Positions 44,583 to 54,265 of a stretch of 64,000 nt of DNA are shown piece by piece. Each line of letters begins with the position of its first letter. The first letter of the stretch is position 1. The position numbers were made by a program, and so were the translations under genes. Location: assembly GCA_030425385.1 (NCBI GenBank), contig JAUIAH010000043.1:1-64000 (forward strand). Reading direction: 5' to 3'. The notes below the pieces were generated by a model. It was given only the letters and a program-made list of their open reading frames with translations, did no database searches and was not told the DNA's origin. The stretch is from Verrucomicrobiia bacterium (GTDB lineage: Bacteria; Verrucomicrobiota; Verrucomicrobiia; Verrucomicrobiales; DEV007).

Positions 44583-47228
44583 ATGAACCGATCCGTTCTT
44601 CACGCACTCCTTCTCTTCCTCCTTGGGCTCTCCCTGGCATGGGGGCAAACAGAGACGCCAACAGTGGATGACAGTTCTGAGGCGCCCCTCACCCAACCCG
44701 AAGATCCCACGGAAGGCGACCCGCGTCCCGATGCTTTAGGTGACGAAACTCCGGAGGAGGAAACCACTCCTAGCGAAAGCACCGAGGAGGAAGGAACGCC
44801 TACGGAAGAAGAAGAGACGCAGGAGGATGATTCCGATAGCGGAGCCATCAAGTTCGATCCCTCCAAGACAGTGGTGAAGCCCGCCAAGGTCAAAGAAGAT
44901 CCGAAACCAACGGCCGTTCCCCCGCCCCCCAAGCATTCTGCCAACCCAGAAGCGGACCTTTTCGAACATGCGGAACTCGTGGCCAAGTATGAGCTTTGGC
45001 CGCAGGCAGAACGTCAATATCGCGTCTACGTCGAAACTTACCCTAACAAACCCAATGCGCAGGCGGCCTATTATGGTCTCGCGGAAGCCCGTCTCAAGTT
45101 GGGCAAAGTGGCCGAGGCGGAAGCCACCTACCGCGCCCTCTTGCGGAAGTTCAGCCGCGGAGAACACGTCGGTGCGGCCGCCTATCGCCTCGCCAACATG
45201 CACTACCGTCGGCAAGAGTTCAAAGAAGCGGTGACCTTCTTCGAACAAGCCAGCCGTCTGGCGTCGAAAGATTTGGTGCGGAAATCCGCCGCCTTCTTCC
45301 GTGGCCGCTGCTTGCAAGAGCTCGGCAGCACACGCACAGCCGAGCCGATCTTCAAGAAGCTGGCTTACGATGTGAATGATCATCAATACCGCGATGCATC
45401 CGCTCTGATCCTCGCCCGGATGAATGTGGATCGCGGTCAGCATCAGAATGCCTACGACCTCTTCATCAAGCTAGCAGAACCACCAACTGCTCCCAACATC
45501 CGCGCGGAAGCGATCACCAAAGCAGGCCTCATGGCGGCGAAGTTAGGCAAACGCGATGAAGCCCAGAAATACTACGAACAAGTGCTAGACGTCGATACCA
45601 AGGACGCGCGCCCCTGGCATCCCAAGGCGTTCTGGGGCCTTCTCCATCTCTTCTATGAGCAAGGCAAGTATCAGGATCTCATCGATCAGTATCAGCGCCG
45701 CAGCATCACCTACAACCAGGCCGATACGGATCGCAGTCAGGCACCGGTCATGATCATGGTGGCGCACGCCTTTCGTCGCTTGGAAAAGTATCGGCAAGCA
45801 GCCTCTCTCTATGATCGCGCTGTTCGCTTGGCCCCCGAAGCTCCCGAGTCTCGCGAGGCCGGGTATCGTCATCTCTACTGCCTGTATAAGGATGATAGTC
45901 CATTCCTCATTGCCAAGACGCAAGACTATCTCAACCGCCAACGCAAGCTTGGCAGCGATCACCAATACTACCATCTCGCCTTACTTCTCAAGGCAGAGAA
46001 GTTGTTTGGGCAAAAGCAGAAGACGAGCAAGACCTATGCCGAAGCTGCCGAAGCTTACGATGCGATCGAGTTGAGCAAAGTGCCAGAGAAATATCACCCG
46101 CTGATCACTTACAAGTCTGGCTGGGCGCATGTGGAGGCGGAGAGTTACGATAAAGGCGTGACGGCGTTCACGGAGTTCCTGCTGAAGTATCGTGAAACAC
46201 ATCCCGAGCTTGTGCCCAAGATCCTCGCCAAGCGTGGGGAGGCCTATCGCAAGGTGCGTCATTATCCGAATGCGCTTCGTGATTTCAATGAGCTCATCTC
46301 CATGGAATCGAGCGATGACCTCACTTACCTCGCCATGCAGCAGAAGGCGCTCATGCAGGTGGAACGTGAGAACCGCAAGGAAACGATCACAGCCTTTCAG
46401 GAACTGTTAGAACGCTTTCCCAATGGTCAAGGAAGTGCCGAAGCGCATTACTTCATCGGAGATGCCCACTATCGGATGGCCGAGTTTGAAGATTCCATCG
46501 CTCCGCTTAAGAAAGCACGAGACTTGAACAAAGAAGTGTATGTAGAGCCCGCCACGCAGCGAGTCATCATCGCGCATTGGCGTCTTGGCAATCTCGATGG
46601 CGCTGCCGAGGAGGTGGATCTGCTATTAGCACACGATCCCAAGACGAATCTCATTCCTCCCAAGCTTTGGCTATGGTTAGGAACCCGTTCCTTCCAACAA
46701 GACCGCTTCGAAGCCGCGGCTCGCTATTTGAGGCAAGTCGCTAATCCTGACAAACCCACCGAAACCTGGCCTCTCGCCTGGAGTTTCCTCGGACGCGCCT
46801 ATCTCCAGTCAGGGAAGTATGAAGAATCGATCGCTCCCTTCGATCACTACCTCGCCTCGGATCCGGCACCGGACGAGAGGGCTCGCGCCCTGCTGCACAA
46901 GGCGACCTCCCTGAGCCAGACTGGCAAGTTGAAAGAAGCCCGCGCCACCGCCGAGGAAGTGCATCGCATCCTGCAGCAAGGACGGACCTACGGCCAAGCC
47001 TGGATCCTCCTGGGCGACATCGCCATGGCGCAGAAGGATTTCGAGGAAGCGTCGAAATATTACGTGGTCCCGAGCCGCCTTTTCAAAGATCCCTTGGTCA
47101 CGCCGGTGGCTTTGGAGAAAGCCGCGATTGCTTTTGAGAAGTTGGGCGAGTCTCAGCGCGGCGCGGATTTGCGTCGTCAATTGCGGGACGAATGGCCATC
47201 CTATCAGAGCGGTAAGACGGAGGGCTGA
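44583..47228 (+). CDS. Large exported tetratricopeptide-repeat protein
   Basis: An 881-residue protein starting 4 bp after exbD. A signal peptide (LLFLLGLSLAWG) is followed by an extremely Glu/Pro/Thr-rich stretch to about residue 85 and a Pro/Lys-rich linker to about 115. The remainder is TPR units, for example AQAAYYGLAEARLKLGKVAE, AKRGEAYRKVRHYPNALRDF, and LGRAYLQSGKYEESIAPF, perhaps 15 or more repeats in total. TPRs mediate protein-protein contacts, and linkage to ExbBD suggests a periplasmic adaptor for the motor complex, as in other TPR-ExbBD operons. The acidic region could span the periplasm. No enzymatic domain is apparent. Confidence 0.9.
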   Translation: MNRSVLHALLLFLLGLSLAWGQTETPTVDDSSEAPLTQPEDPTEGDPRPDALGDETPEEETTPSESTEEEGTPTEEEETQEDDSDSGAIKFDPSKTVVKPAKVKEDPKPTAVPPPPKHSANPEADLFEHAELVAKYELWPQAERQYRVYVETYPNKPNAQAAYYGLAEARLKLGKVAEAEATYRALLRKFSRGEHVGAAAYRLANMHYRRQEFKEAVTFFEQASRLASKDLVRKSAAFFRGRCLQELGSTRTAEPIFKKLAYDVNDHQYRDASALILARMNVDRGQHQNAYDLFIKLAEPPTAPNIRAEAITKAGLMAAKLGKRDEAQKYYEQVLDVDTKDARPWHPKAFWGLLHLFYEQGKYQDLIDQYQRRSITYNQADTDRSQAPVMIMVAHAFRRLEKYRQAASLYDRAVRLAPEAPESREAGYRHLYCLYKDDSPFLIAKTQDYLNRQRKLGSDHQYYHLALLLKAEKLFGQKQKTSKTYAEAAEAYDAIELSKVPEKYHPLITYKSGWAHVEAESYDKGVTAFTEFLLKYRETHPELVPKILAKRGEAYRKVRHYPNALRDFNELISMESSDDLTYLAMQQKALMQVERENRKETITAFQELLERFPNGQGSAEAHYFIGDAHYRMAEFEDSIAPLKKARDLNKEVYVEPATQRVIIAHWRLGNLDGAAEEVDLLLAHDPKTNLIPPKLWLWLGTRSFQQDRFEAAARYLRQVANPDKPTETWPLAWSFLGRAYLQSGKYEESIAPFDHYLASDPAPDERARALLHKATSLSQTGKLKEARATAEEVHRILQQGRTYGQAWILLGDIAMAQKDFEEASKYYVVPSRLFKDPLVTPVALEKAAIAFEKLGESQRGADLRRQLRDEWPSYQSGKTEG

Positions 47229-47274
47229 GTCCCCATCAGTTGACCATTCTCCCGTCCGTCTCCATAGTGGCGGG

Positions 47275-48759
47275 ATGAACAAGTGGCTCCTTCTTCTGGT
47301 CACCGCCCTCGTGGGAGGCATCGGCGGCTATCTTATCGGTCAGACAGGCGGACGCGATGCCGCGGAAACCAGCTCTACGCAATCGGGTTCTGCCTCTGGT
47401 CCGGGACTTCTTGGGGGAACGTCTGCCGAGGGTGCTGGGAGCAGCGACGCCTCGGGATGGGCACGCGGTGGCCGTGCTCCAGGTGGGATGAATGTGAACG
47501 TGCTCCGACGCGAGTTGGAAACGATCAAGCGCGATCCCAATCCCATCAAGCGTTTCGCAAGTTTAACGCAATTGCTAGGCAAGCTTGATCCCGACACGCT
47601 GCCAGATATTCTCCAAGCCTTCGATGAGATTCCAATGCGCCAGGAGCACCGGGAAGAGTATCAGATGCTCATGTATGCGTGGGCCTCGTTTGATCCCGAA
47701 GGTGCCCTGAAGTTTGTGGACGAGAATGCCAATAGTCGCAGCCTCCAACGTGGAGCGTTGTTGAAGCCTATCCTGTCTTCGTGGGCCAGCAATGATCCTG
47801 ACAAAGCCCTCGAATGGATGGATTCCCTCCCAGAAAGCGAACGCGGCGAGCATCTCTCAGGATTGATCGAGGGCTGGGCGACCAAAGACGCGTACGCAGC
47901 CGCCAGTTACCTCCAGGAAAAGGTCGAACCTGGCCAGCAACGCGAAGCTCTCGCTGGGGATATTGCGAGTCACCTCTTCAAACAAGATCCCATGGGAGCG
48001 GCGCGCTGGGCCGAGGCGCAGGAAGACCCGCAATTCCGTTCGGAGGCCTTCGAGGAGTTGGCGGAAGATTGGGCCAGCGTGGATCCCAAGGGATTGGCTG
48101 ATTGGTTAGGGCAGCACATGGATGAGGAATACAGCTTGGAGGCGGTTGAGGATCTTGCCAGAGCTTGGGTGAGTCAGGATCCCGATGCCGCCACAGGCTA
48201 CTTCGAGAGCCTTGAAGACGGTGCTGCCAAGGAGCGCGGCATTTATGAAATGGCCCGGACATGGGGCAAAGACGATTTGACTGCGTTAGGCGAGTGGCTC
48301 AACGGCCTGGGCGATTCCGATGTCACCGATCTCGGAGTGAAGGCTTACGTGGAACGGCTCGCTGGCCAGTCGCCGGAAGCGGCCATCACCTCTGCCATGT
48401 CCATTGGTACCGATGCGATGCGCGATGAGGCCGTGCAGAACGTGGGCCGTCAGTGGTTCCGTCAGGACCCTGAAGCGGCCACCGCGTGGGCGCAGGCGAA
48501 CAATGTTCCCGTGGAATCCTTTCACCAGCCGACGCGCAGGACAGTGGACGGTGCCATCTTTCAGGCCGAGGGCGGACTGAGCGGCGCTGCGGTCGGCGGC
48601 ATCCTTGGAGCTGAAATCTCCAACGGTGGTGCCATTGACCTGCCTGCCGAGGTGCATGAGCGGATGCTTCAGCGCGCCATTGACAGTGGGGACATGTCGG
48701 CGGAAGCAGCCGAACTCCTGGAGCAGCATCTCCACAACCAAGTCCCTCCAGCCGAGTAG
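47275..48759 (+). CDS. WxxxDPxxA-repeat protein (exported or membrane-anchored)
   Basis: A 494-residue protein starting at the ATG at 47275 with an N-terminal helix (WLLLLVTALVGGIGGYLIG) and a Gly/Ser/Ala-rich linker. The body contains about eight repeats of 30-40 residues centred on W-A-x-x-D-P-x-x-A, such as WASFDPEGALKFV, WASNDPDKALEWM, WASVDPKGLADWL, WVSQDPDAATGYF, and WFRQDPEAATAWA. Such helical solenoid repeats are known from many verrucomicrobial proteins and presumably bind other proteins. The C-terminal 70 residues are Gly-rich and then helical. Downstream of the ExbBD/TPR genes on the same strand with a 46-bp gap. Confidence 0.82.
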   Translation: MNKWLLLLVTALVGGIGGYLIGQTGGRDAAETSSTQSGSASGPGLLGGTSAEGAGSSDASGWARGGRAPGGMNVNVLRRELETIKRDPNPIKRFASLTQLLGKLDPDTLPDILQAFDEIPMRQEHREEYQMLMYAWASFDPEGALKFVDENANSRSLQRGALLKPILSSWASNDPDKALEWMDSLPESERGEHLSGLIEGWATKDAYAAASYLQEKVEPGQQREALAGDIASHLFKQDPMGAARWAEAQEDPQFRSEAFEELAEDWASVDPKGLADWLGQHMDEEYSLEAVEDLARAWVSQDPDAATGYFESLEDGAAKERGIYEMARTWGKDDLTALGEWLNGLGDSDVTDLGVKAYVERLAGQSPEAAITSAMSIGTDAMRDEAVQNVGRQWFRQDPEAATAWAQANNVPVESFHQPTRRTVDGAIFQAEGGLSGAAVGGILGAEISNGGAIDLPAEVHERMLQRAIDSGDMSAEAAELLEQHLHNQVPPAE

Positions 48760-48778
48760 GCGCGCCTCATCCATCTTC

Positions 48779-49051
48779 ATGCTCACTCAGATCCTCCTGG
48801 CGATTGTCCTTCTGGCAAATTTGATAGGGTTTGCGGCGATTGGCTATGACAAGTGGCGCGCCAAGACGGACGGCTGGCGCGTCAGCGAATTTGCGCTGGT
48901 GGTTCCTGCAGCCTTGGGAGGCTGGCTCGGCGTCCTCGCCGGGATGCGCACTTTTCGCCATAAGACTCAGAAGCGCAGCTTTCACGTGAAGCTCGGCATT
49001 GGCATGGCCCTATCCCTGGCATTGACCTATCTTATCATGCCGCACCTATAG
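48779..49051 (+). CDS. DUF1294 family small membrane protein
   Basis: A 90-residue protein with two or three hydrophobic segments and the DUF1294 landmarks: FAAIGYDKWRAK, then RVSEFALVVPAALGGWLGVL, and MRTFRHKTQKRSFHVK. The family is widespread without known function. The ATG at 48779 lies 20 bp after the stop of the repeat-protein gene; an open frame further upstream overlaps that gene and is ignored. Confidence 0.9.
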   Translation: MLTQILLAIVLLANLIGFAAIGYDKWRAKTDGWRVSEFALVVPAALGGWLGVLAGMRTFRHKTQKRSFHVKLGIGMALSLALTYLIMPHL

Positions 49052-49096
49052 CCTCTCCTTGCTGGAAACTGCCAGGACCGCTATCGTGTGCGAACC

Positions 49097-49318
49097 ATGC
49101 CCCACGCCACCCCGTCTGCCTACGCGGAGGCCCGCGAAGCGCTCCCAGCGCCCGAGAAGCCTGTGAATCCACACGCGACCGATGCGGCCAAATTCTTCAT
49201 GTTGGGCGTGATTCTCATCGTTCTCATAGGTCTCCTGGCATTCATCTTGCGTCTTCGTCACCTGTCCAAGCATCCTCGCCGCGAGGTGAGTGATTTGGAA
49301 CAGTTGACGAAAGAGTAA
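49097..49318 (+). CDS. Small single-pass membrane protein, unknown
   Basis: A 73-residue protein with a hydrophilic N-terminus (HATPSAYAEAREALPAPEKP), one strong membrane helix (FFMLGVILIVLIGLLAFIL) and a basic then acidic cytoplasmic tail. No family recognised. The start could be the ATG at 49097 or a GTG nine bases earlier. It lies in a run of same-strand genes, which favours it being real. Confidence 0.6.
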   Translation: MPHATPSAYAEAREALPAPEKPVNPHATDAAKFFMLGVILIVLIGLLAFILRLRHLSKHPRREVSDLEQLTKE

Positions 49319-49445
49319 CCTGAACGCCCTCCCGACCATGCCTACCCCATCTCACGATTCAGAAAGTTCTTCGAAATGTGAAATAATAGGGGCTTTCCGA
49401 CAGTCTCACCATGCGAATCGATGGAAGCTCTTGAGTGAAGAGCAG

Positions 49446-50300
49446 ATGCCTGATCAACTATCGGAAACCATGCTGAGTCCCTCTGAATTTGAGTCGCTTG
49501 TCCGACTGTTGGATGATGATTCCGACACCGTGCGGAACGCCGTGGGGCGTCGACTCCTGGATTACGAGGAGGCCCTGCCGGAGTATGTCTCGAACCTCGA
49601 TCCCCTGCCATCGTCCGAGACATTTGCACTCATGAATCGAGTGATTCGAGAGGCCAAGTGCGAGACGCTCACGGATCATTGGGAAGATGTCTTAACCGAG
49701 TTGGACCCTCACACGCGCCTGGAGCATGCGCTCGGATTGGTGTCCGACTACCTTGATCGCACTTCCCTACGCTCGGGACGCCTGACCCGAGCGCTTGATG
49801 AGCTTGCCGACGAGCTGCGCGGAACCGCTCCGACGCCTATTGCCCTGAGCCAGGCACTGTTTGGCGATGGCCGATTCGCGGGCAATCGGGCAGACTATTA
49901 CGCTCCCGAGAACAGCAGCATCCTCACCGTGATCGAGTCAGGTGAGGGCAATCCCATCTCACTCGCCTGTCTCTTTATCCTCGTCGGAAAACGACTCGGG
50001 CACGAAATCGGTGGCTGCAACTTTCCAGGCCATTTCCTCTCCGTCATCCCGCGAGGCGACGCGCCTATCCTCGTCGATTGCTTCAATGCGGGTCGTCTGG
50101 TAGCTCCAGATGATCTCGTGGACACCTCAGTGTCGCCTGTGGATGCCGACTTCGATCTATTCGAACCGGCCAGCACCGAGGTGATTCTTCTCCGAGTTCT
50201 TCGAAATCTGGAGCGCGCCTTCCATCAGCTAGACGAAGAGCGTGAGCGCTCGGTGATCGAGCACCTGATTGAGCGGATGCTGGTGTCCGGCTCTGTTTGA
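49446..50300 (+). CDS. SirB1-like transglutaminase-related protein
   Basis: The C-terminal half is clearly of the SirB1/transglutaminase-like kind: NPISLACLFILVGKRLGHEI, GCNFPGHFLSVI, then LVDCFNAGRLV. The N-terminal half has helical, HEAT-like sequence (FESLVRLLDDDSDTVRNAVG), and a helical C-terminus follows. Family members are often paired with a TPR region; the enzymatic function is untested. I prefer the ATG at 49446 (284 residues), which has GAAGAG upstream; an earlier ATG at 49338 would add a poorly conserved stretch of 36 residues. Monocistronic as far as seen. Confidence 0.82.
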   Translation: MPDQLSETMLSPSEFESLVRLLDDDSDTVRNAVGRRLLDYEEALPEYVSNLDPLPSSETFALMNRVIREAKCETLTDHWEDVLTELDPHTRLEHALGLVSDYLDRTSLRSGRLTRALDELADELRGTAPTPIALSQALFGDGRFAGNRADYYAPENSSILTVIESGEGNPISLACLFILVGKRLGHEIGGCNFPGHFLSVIPRGDAPILVDCFNAGRLVAPDDLVDTSVSPVDADFDLFEPASTEVILLRVLRNLERAFHQLDEERERSVIEHLIERMLVSGSV

Positions 50301-50338
50301 GGTAGAAACCTCTCGCGCCCCGCGTGGTTCAATGCGGG

Positions 50339-53300
50339 ATGCGTCTCGTTGCTCTCCTTCTGCTGTGGTTAACGGCGGCCCCCATGCATGGTGCGCCTGC
50401 CCTTGAGGGGGTGGAATTCTTCGAATCGCGGATTCGGCCACTCCTGGTTCAGGATTGCTACGAATGTCATGCGACTCACGGCAAGCAGAAAGGAGGCCTG
50501 GTCCTCGATCATCGCGAGGCGCTCCTGAAGGGAGGCGAATCTGGGCCAGCTCTGGTGCCGGGCGCCCCGGAGAAGAGCCTGCTCCTCCGCTTGATCCGAC
50601 ATGAGGAACCCGGTCTCGAGATGCCGAAATCAGGTCCCCAGTGGGAGGAATCTATCCTGACCGACTTCGAGGCGTGGATTGCCATGGGGGCACCCGATCC
50701 ACGAAAGGATCCGCCGGACGCTGAATCTTCTGCTGAGGCCAATCAAGATTGGGATGCGGTGATGGAACGCCGGAAACAATGGTGGAGCTTCCAGCCAGTC
50801 CGCGCGGTCGCTCCGCCAGAGGGAGAGGGTCATCCTGTCGACCGCTTCATCGATCAGAGACTCATAGAGGAGGGGCTGGAGCGGAATCCCAGGGCCGACC
50901 CTGAGACCTTGCTTCGGCGACTGAGTTTCGTCGTGCGCGGGTTGCCTCCATCTCCGGCCGAAGTCCGCGCCTTCACAGCAGACCCGAGTGACACCGCCTT
51001 CGCATCCATGGGGGAGGCATTCCTGGACTCCCCTCGCTTTGGAGAACGCTGGGCTAGGCACTGGATGGACTGGGTCCGCTACGCCGATTCCCACGGGAGC
51101 GAGGGTGATCCCATGATTCCCTATTCGTGGCGTTATCGAGACTATTTGATTGAATCAATCAACGCAGATATCCCTTACAATCAATTGGTTAAAGAGCATA
51201 TTGCTGGAGATCTCTTAAAAACTCCTAGGATCGATGCGAAGGGTTGCAATGCCTCTGCCATCGGTCCGGCACATCTCCGAATGGTCTTTCACGGCTTCGC
51301 GCCCACCGATGCCTTGGAAGAGCAACTGCGCTTCACGGATGACCAGATCAACGTCGTCTCGAAGGCGTTCATGGGACTCACCGTTTCCTGCGCCCGCTGC
51401 CACAACCACAAATTTGACGCCATCTCACAGAACGACTTCTACCGATGGTATGGCATCTTTGCCTCTTGCCCGCCTGGCACACGCACGGTGGACGGGCCGT
51501 CCAACGAGGTGGACGCGAAGCGTGCCCAACTGGCTTCTCTCAAAGAGGCGATCCGGCACAAACTCGCGGACCACTGGCTCAAGGAGATCGCGGCACTCTC
51601 AGATCGCCTCCGAGAGGACCCTCTGAATGCTCGCATTGCGGAAGCCAAGGATCCCAATCATCTTCTCTACCCGTTCTCCCTTTCAGCGCAGAACAAGGCG
51701 CAGAGTGTTCTTTGGCATCGGTGGAGCTCAGGTCCAGCAGAGCCGAATCCACCTCTCGATTGGGCGCATCGTGATGGCCCTAGCGTCGCGCCATCGGAAG
51801 CCGGCGCCTTCGCGATTGCCCTTCAAGGCGAGCATGTTCTCCTTGGCATCTACCCTTCTGGCACCTACTCGCATCTCATCAGCAGCAAGGATCGTGGCGT
51901 GATCTTGACACCGCGCATTCTTCTGGACCAGCCCTACGACCTGTGGCTGAACGTGATCGGCGATGGAGGGGCATTCGCTCGCTATGCGGTGCAGGGCTAT
52001 CCGCGAAGCGGTACTGTCTATCCCGTCAAGCGGATCAATGGAAACGCCTGGCGATGGGAACGCTTCGATCTTTCCTACTGGGAAGGTGATCACATCCACG
52101 TCGAACTGACAACAGCGGCGGATCAGCCGGTTCTCGCGGACACGGGCGCCGAACGTTCCTGGTTTGGATTACGTCGTGCAGTCCTCACTCCGAAGGGCCA
52201 ATCTCCTCCCCCTCAAGGCGTCGCCTATCAACGCCTGCTGGCCTCTAGCCAGGCGGAGGCAACCGTAGATCGCTACAAAGAAACGCTCTCCGAAGCCGTC
52301 ATGCGATGGAAGCGCGGAACGGTCACCGACCACGAGGCCGCCCTCCTCGATGCCTCTATTCACAACCAACTCCTGAGCAATCAATTGAGTGCTATTTCCA
52401 CGGTGGAACCTTTGGTGAGGAACTACCGCGAAATTGAAGAATCTTTGCCCGTCCCTACCCGTGTTCCGGCTGTCTTAGAAAAGGATTCGTTTGATCAGCC
52501 CTTCTATGTCCGCGGAGATCACAAGCAGCCGGGCCAACCAGTCTCGCGAGGATTCCTTGATGCCTTCGATGCCACTCCTTACGAAGTCCAGGACAGCGGT
52601 CGACTCGCTCTCGCTGAGGACTTGGTGCGGGAGGACAATCCCCTCGCCCGCCGCGTCATCGTCAATCGCGTTTGGCACCACCTCTTTGGCGAAGGCTTGG
52701 TCCGCACTCCCGACAACTTTGGCCGTTTGGGCGAACGCCCTTCCCATCCTGAGTTGCTCGACTATTTGGCCAAGTGGTTCTCCGAGCACGATCAGTCCAT
52801 CAAAGCGCTCATTGGATTCCTCATTCGTTCAGAGACCTGGAAAGCGTCTTCGAGCCCCTCGCTCAGAGCCAGTCAGCGCGACCCCGATAACCGCCTCCTC
52901 AGCCACGCGCATGTCCGACGATTGGAAGCTGAGGCGCTTCGGGACAGCCTGTTCGCCGTGGCTGGGTCGCTCGATACCCAATCGATGCATGGCCCCCCAG
53001 TCACGGGCGATGCCCCTCGGCGATCGGTCTACCTCCGCGTGAAGCGCAATGATCTCGACCCCTTCCTCTCCACCTTCGATGCCCCCGTTCCCGCCAGCTC
53101 GAAAGGGCGACGCGAGGTGACCAATGTCCCAGGGCAGTCGCTCACCCTGCTCAATGACCGCATGGTGATCGCCCAGGCGCGCGCATGGGCCAGGGCCCAC
53201 GAGGGCACTCCCGATGCCATCGGCACCATGATACTAGAGGCCTTCGGTCGGGCAGCCACGACGAGTGAAATTTCTGATGCGGAAGCTTACGTGACCGCTT

Positions 53301-54265
53301 CGACGGCCTTCGCGGACGACTTCCGCGAAGAAGAAGGCAAGCTTGAGCAACGCGTCGACGCCCTTCAGGAGAAACTCGATGCCTTGGAGGCCATCGCGAC
53401 TCAACGCGTCATCACCACCCGCGACGCTCAGCCTGGGAGCACCGATGCCCCTATCGAGGCTCCCATAGCCAGGTGGGACTTTTCAAAGAGCCTCAACGAT
53501 GAAGAGGGCTCGCTACCGGTGACGGCACACGGCAAGGCGCGCCTCTCCGAAGGCGCTCTTCAGTTCGACGGCCGCGCGGGCAGCCACGGGAGCACGCCTC
53601 CACTTGCGATAGATCTCCGGGCCAAGACCCTTGCGGCCACCGTTCGGCTGAACGCGCTCGATCAACGCGGTGGTGGCGTGATCACCGTTCAAACTCTGGA
53701 CGGAGCCGTCTTTGATTCCATCGTGATTGGTGAGCAGCAAGCCGGCCATTGGATTGCCGGAAGCAATGTCTTTGCGCGGACCAAGGATTTCGGCGGTCCC
53801 AAGGAAATTGCCAATGAGTGGGTGCATCTGGCCATCGTCTATCGCGAAGACGGCGATATCCTCGCGTATCGGAACGGCGCCCCTTATGGCAAGAGCTATC
53901 GGAGCGACGGCCCCGTAATCTTTCGGGCAGGCCAATCCCAGGTCTTGTTTGGAAATCGCCATGGCCCGCCTCAAGGCAACCGACTCCTACAGGGCACGAT
54001 TCGGTCGGCAGCACTTTTCGATCGCGCCCTGAGTGCTGAGGAGGTGGGCGCCATTGCCAGAGGTGATCGCTCCTTCGTGACGCAGAAAGCGCGGCTCGCG
54101 GCTATGACAACGCACGAACTGGCCCGGCGAGCCGATCTCTTGAAAGCGCTCGCCGAAGCTACCTCGGCCCTCAACGCGCACCAAGCGCACCAGCCTGCCT
54201 TGTCCGGTTTGGCGGACTTTGCGCACGCCCTCTTCAACGCCAAGGAATTCCTCTATCTCCGATGA
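50339..54265 (+). CDS. PSD1-type protein with DUF1549, DUF1553 and C-terminal LamG-like domain
   Basis: A 1308-residue exported protein. Signal peptide ([19 protein letters not shown]), then the PSCyt1-type domain with CYECH haem motif (about 45-130), DUF1549 (about 160-370, with [12 protein letters not shown] and [15 protein letters not shown], a second CxxCH-like motif), DUF1553 (about 780-1000, [16 protein letters not shown]), a coiled-coil stretch and a LamG/concanavalin-like domain (about 1050-1250, [15 protein letters not shown] and [14 protein letters not shown]). Larger than the 27348 copy by the last domain. Overlaps the DUF1501 gene by 4 bp (ATGA). A patch at 51121-51240 is unusually AT-rich. 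Confidence 0.92.
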   Translation: MRLVALLLLWLTAAPMHGAPALEGVEFFESRIRPLLVQDCYECHATHGKQKGGLVLDHREALLKGGESGPALVPGAPEKSLLLRLIRHEEPGLEMPKSGPQWEESILTDFEAWIAMGAPDPRKDPPDAESSAEANQDWDAVMERRKQWWSFQPVRAVAPPEGEGHPVDRFIDQRLIEEGLERNPRADPETLLRRLSFVVRGLPPSPAEVRAFTADPSDTAFASMGEAFLDSPRFGERWARHWMDWVRYADSHGSEGDPMIPYSWRYRDYLIESINADIPYNQLVKEHIAGDLLKTPRIDAKGCNASAIGPAHLRMVFHGFAPTDALEEQLRFTDDQINVVSKAFMGLTVSCARCHNHKFDAISQNDFYRWYGIFASCPPGTRTVDGPSNEVDAKRAQLASLKEAIRHKLADHWLKEIAALSDRLREDPLNARIAEAKDPNHLLYPFSLSAQNKAQSVLWHRWSSGPAEPNPPLDWAHRDGPSVAPSEAGAFAIALQGEHVLLGIYPSGTYSHLISSKDRGVILTPRILLDQPYDLWLNVIGDGGAFARYAVQGYPRSGTVYPVKRINGNAWRWERFDLSYWEGDHIHVELTTAADQPVLADTGAERSWFGLRRAVLTPKGQSPPPQGVAYQRLLASSQAEATVDRYKETLSEAVMRWKRGTVTDHEAALLDASIHNQLLSNQLSAISTVEPLVRNYREIEESLPVPTRVPAVLEKDSFDQPFYVRGDHKQPGQPVSRGFLDAFDATPYEVQDSGRLALAEDLVREDNPLARRVIVNRVWHHLFGEGLVRTPDNFGRLGERPSHPELLDYLAKWFSEHDQSIKALIGFLIRSETWKASSSPSLRASQRDPDNRLLSHAHVRRLEAEALRDSLFAVAGSLDTQSMHGPPVTGDAPRRSVYLRVKRNDLDPFLSTFDAPVPASSKGRREVTNVPGQSLTLLNDRMVIAQARAWARAHEGTPDAIGTMILEAFGRAATTSEISDAEAYVTASTAFADDFREEEGKLEQRVDALQEKLDALEAIATQRVITTRDAQPGSTDAPIEAPIARWDFSKSLNDEEGSLPVTAHGKARLSEGALQFDGRAGSHGSTPPLAIDLRAKTLAATVRLNALDQRGGGVITVQTLDGAVFDSIVIGEQQAGHWIAGSNVFARTKDFGGPKEIANEWVHLAIVYREDGDILAYRNGAPYGKSYRSDGPVIFRAGQSQVLFGNRHGPPQGNRLLQGTIRSAALFDRALSAEEVGAIARGDRSFVTQKARLAAMTTHELARRADLLKALAEATSALNAHQAHQPALSGLADFAHALFNAKEFLYLR

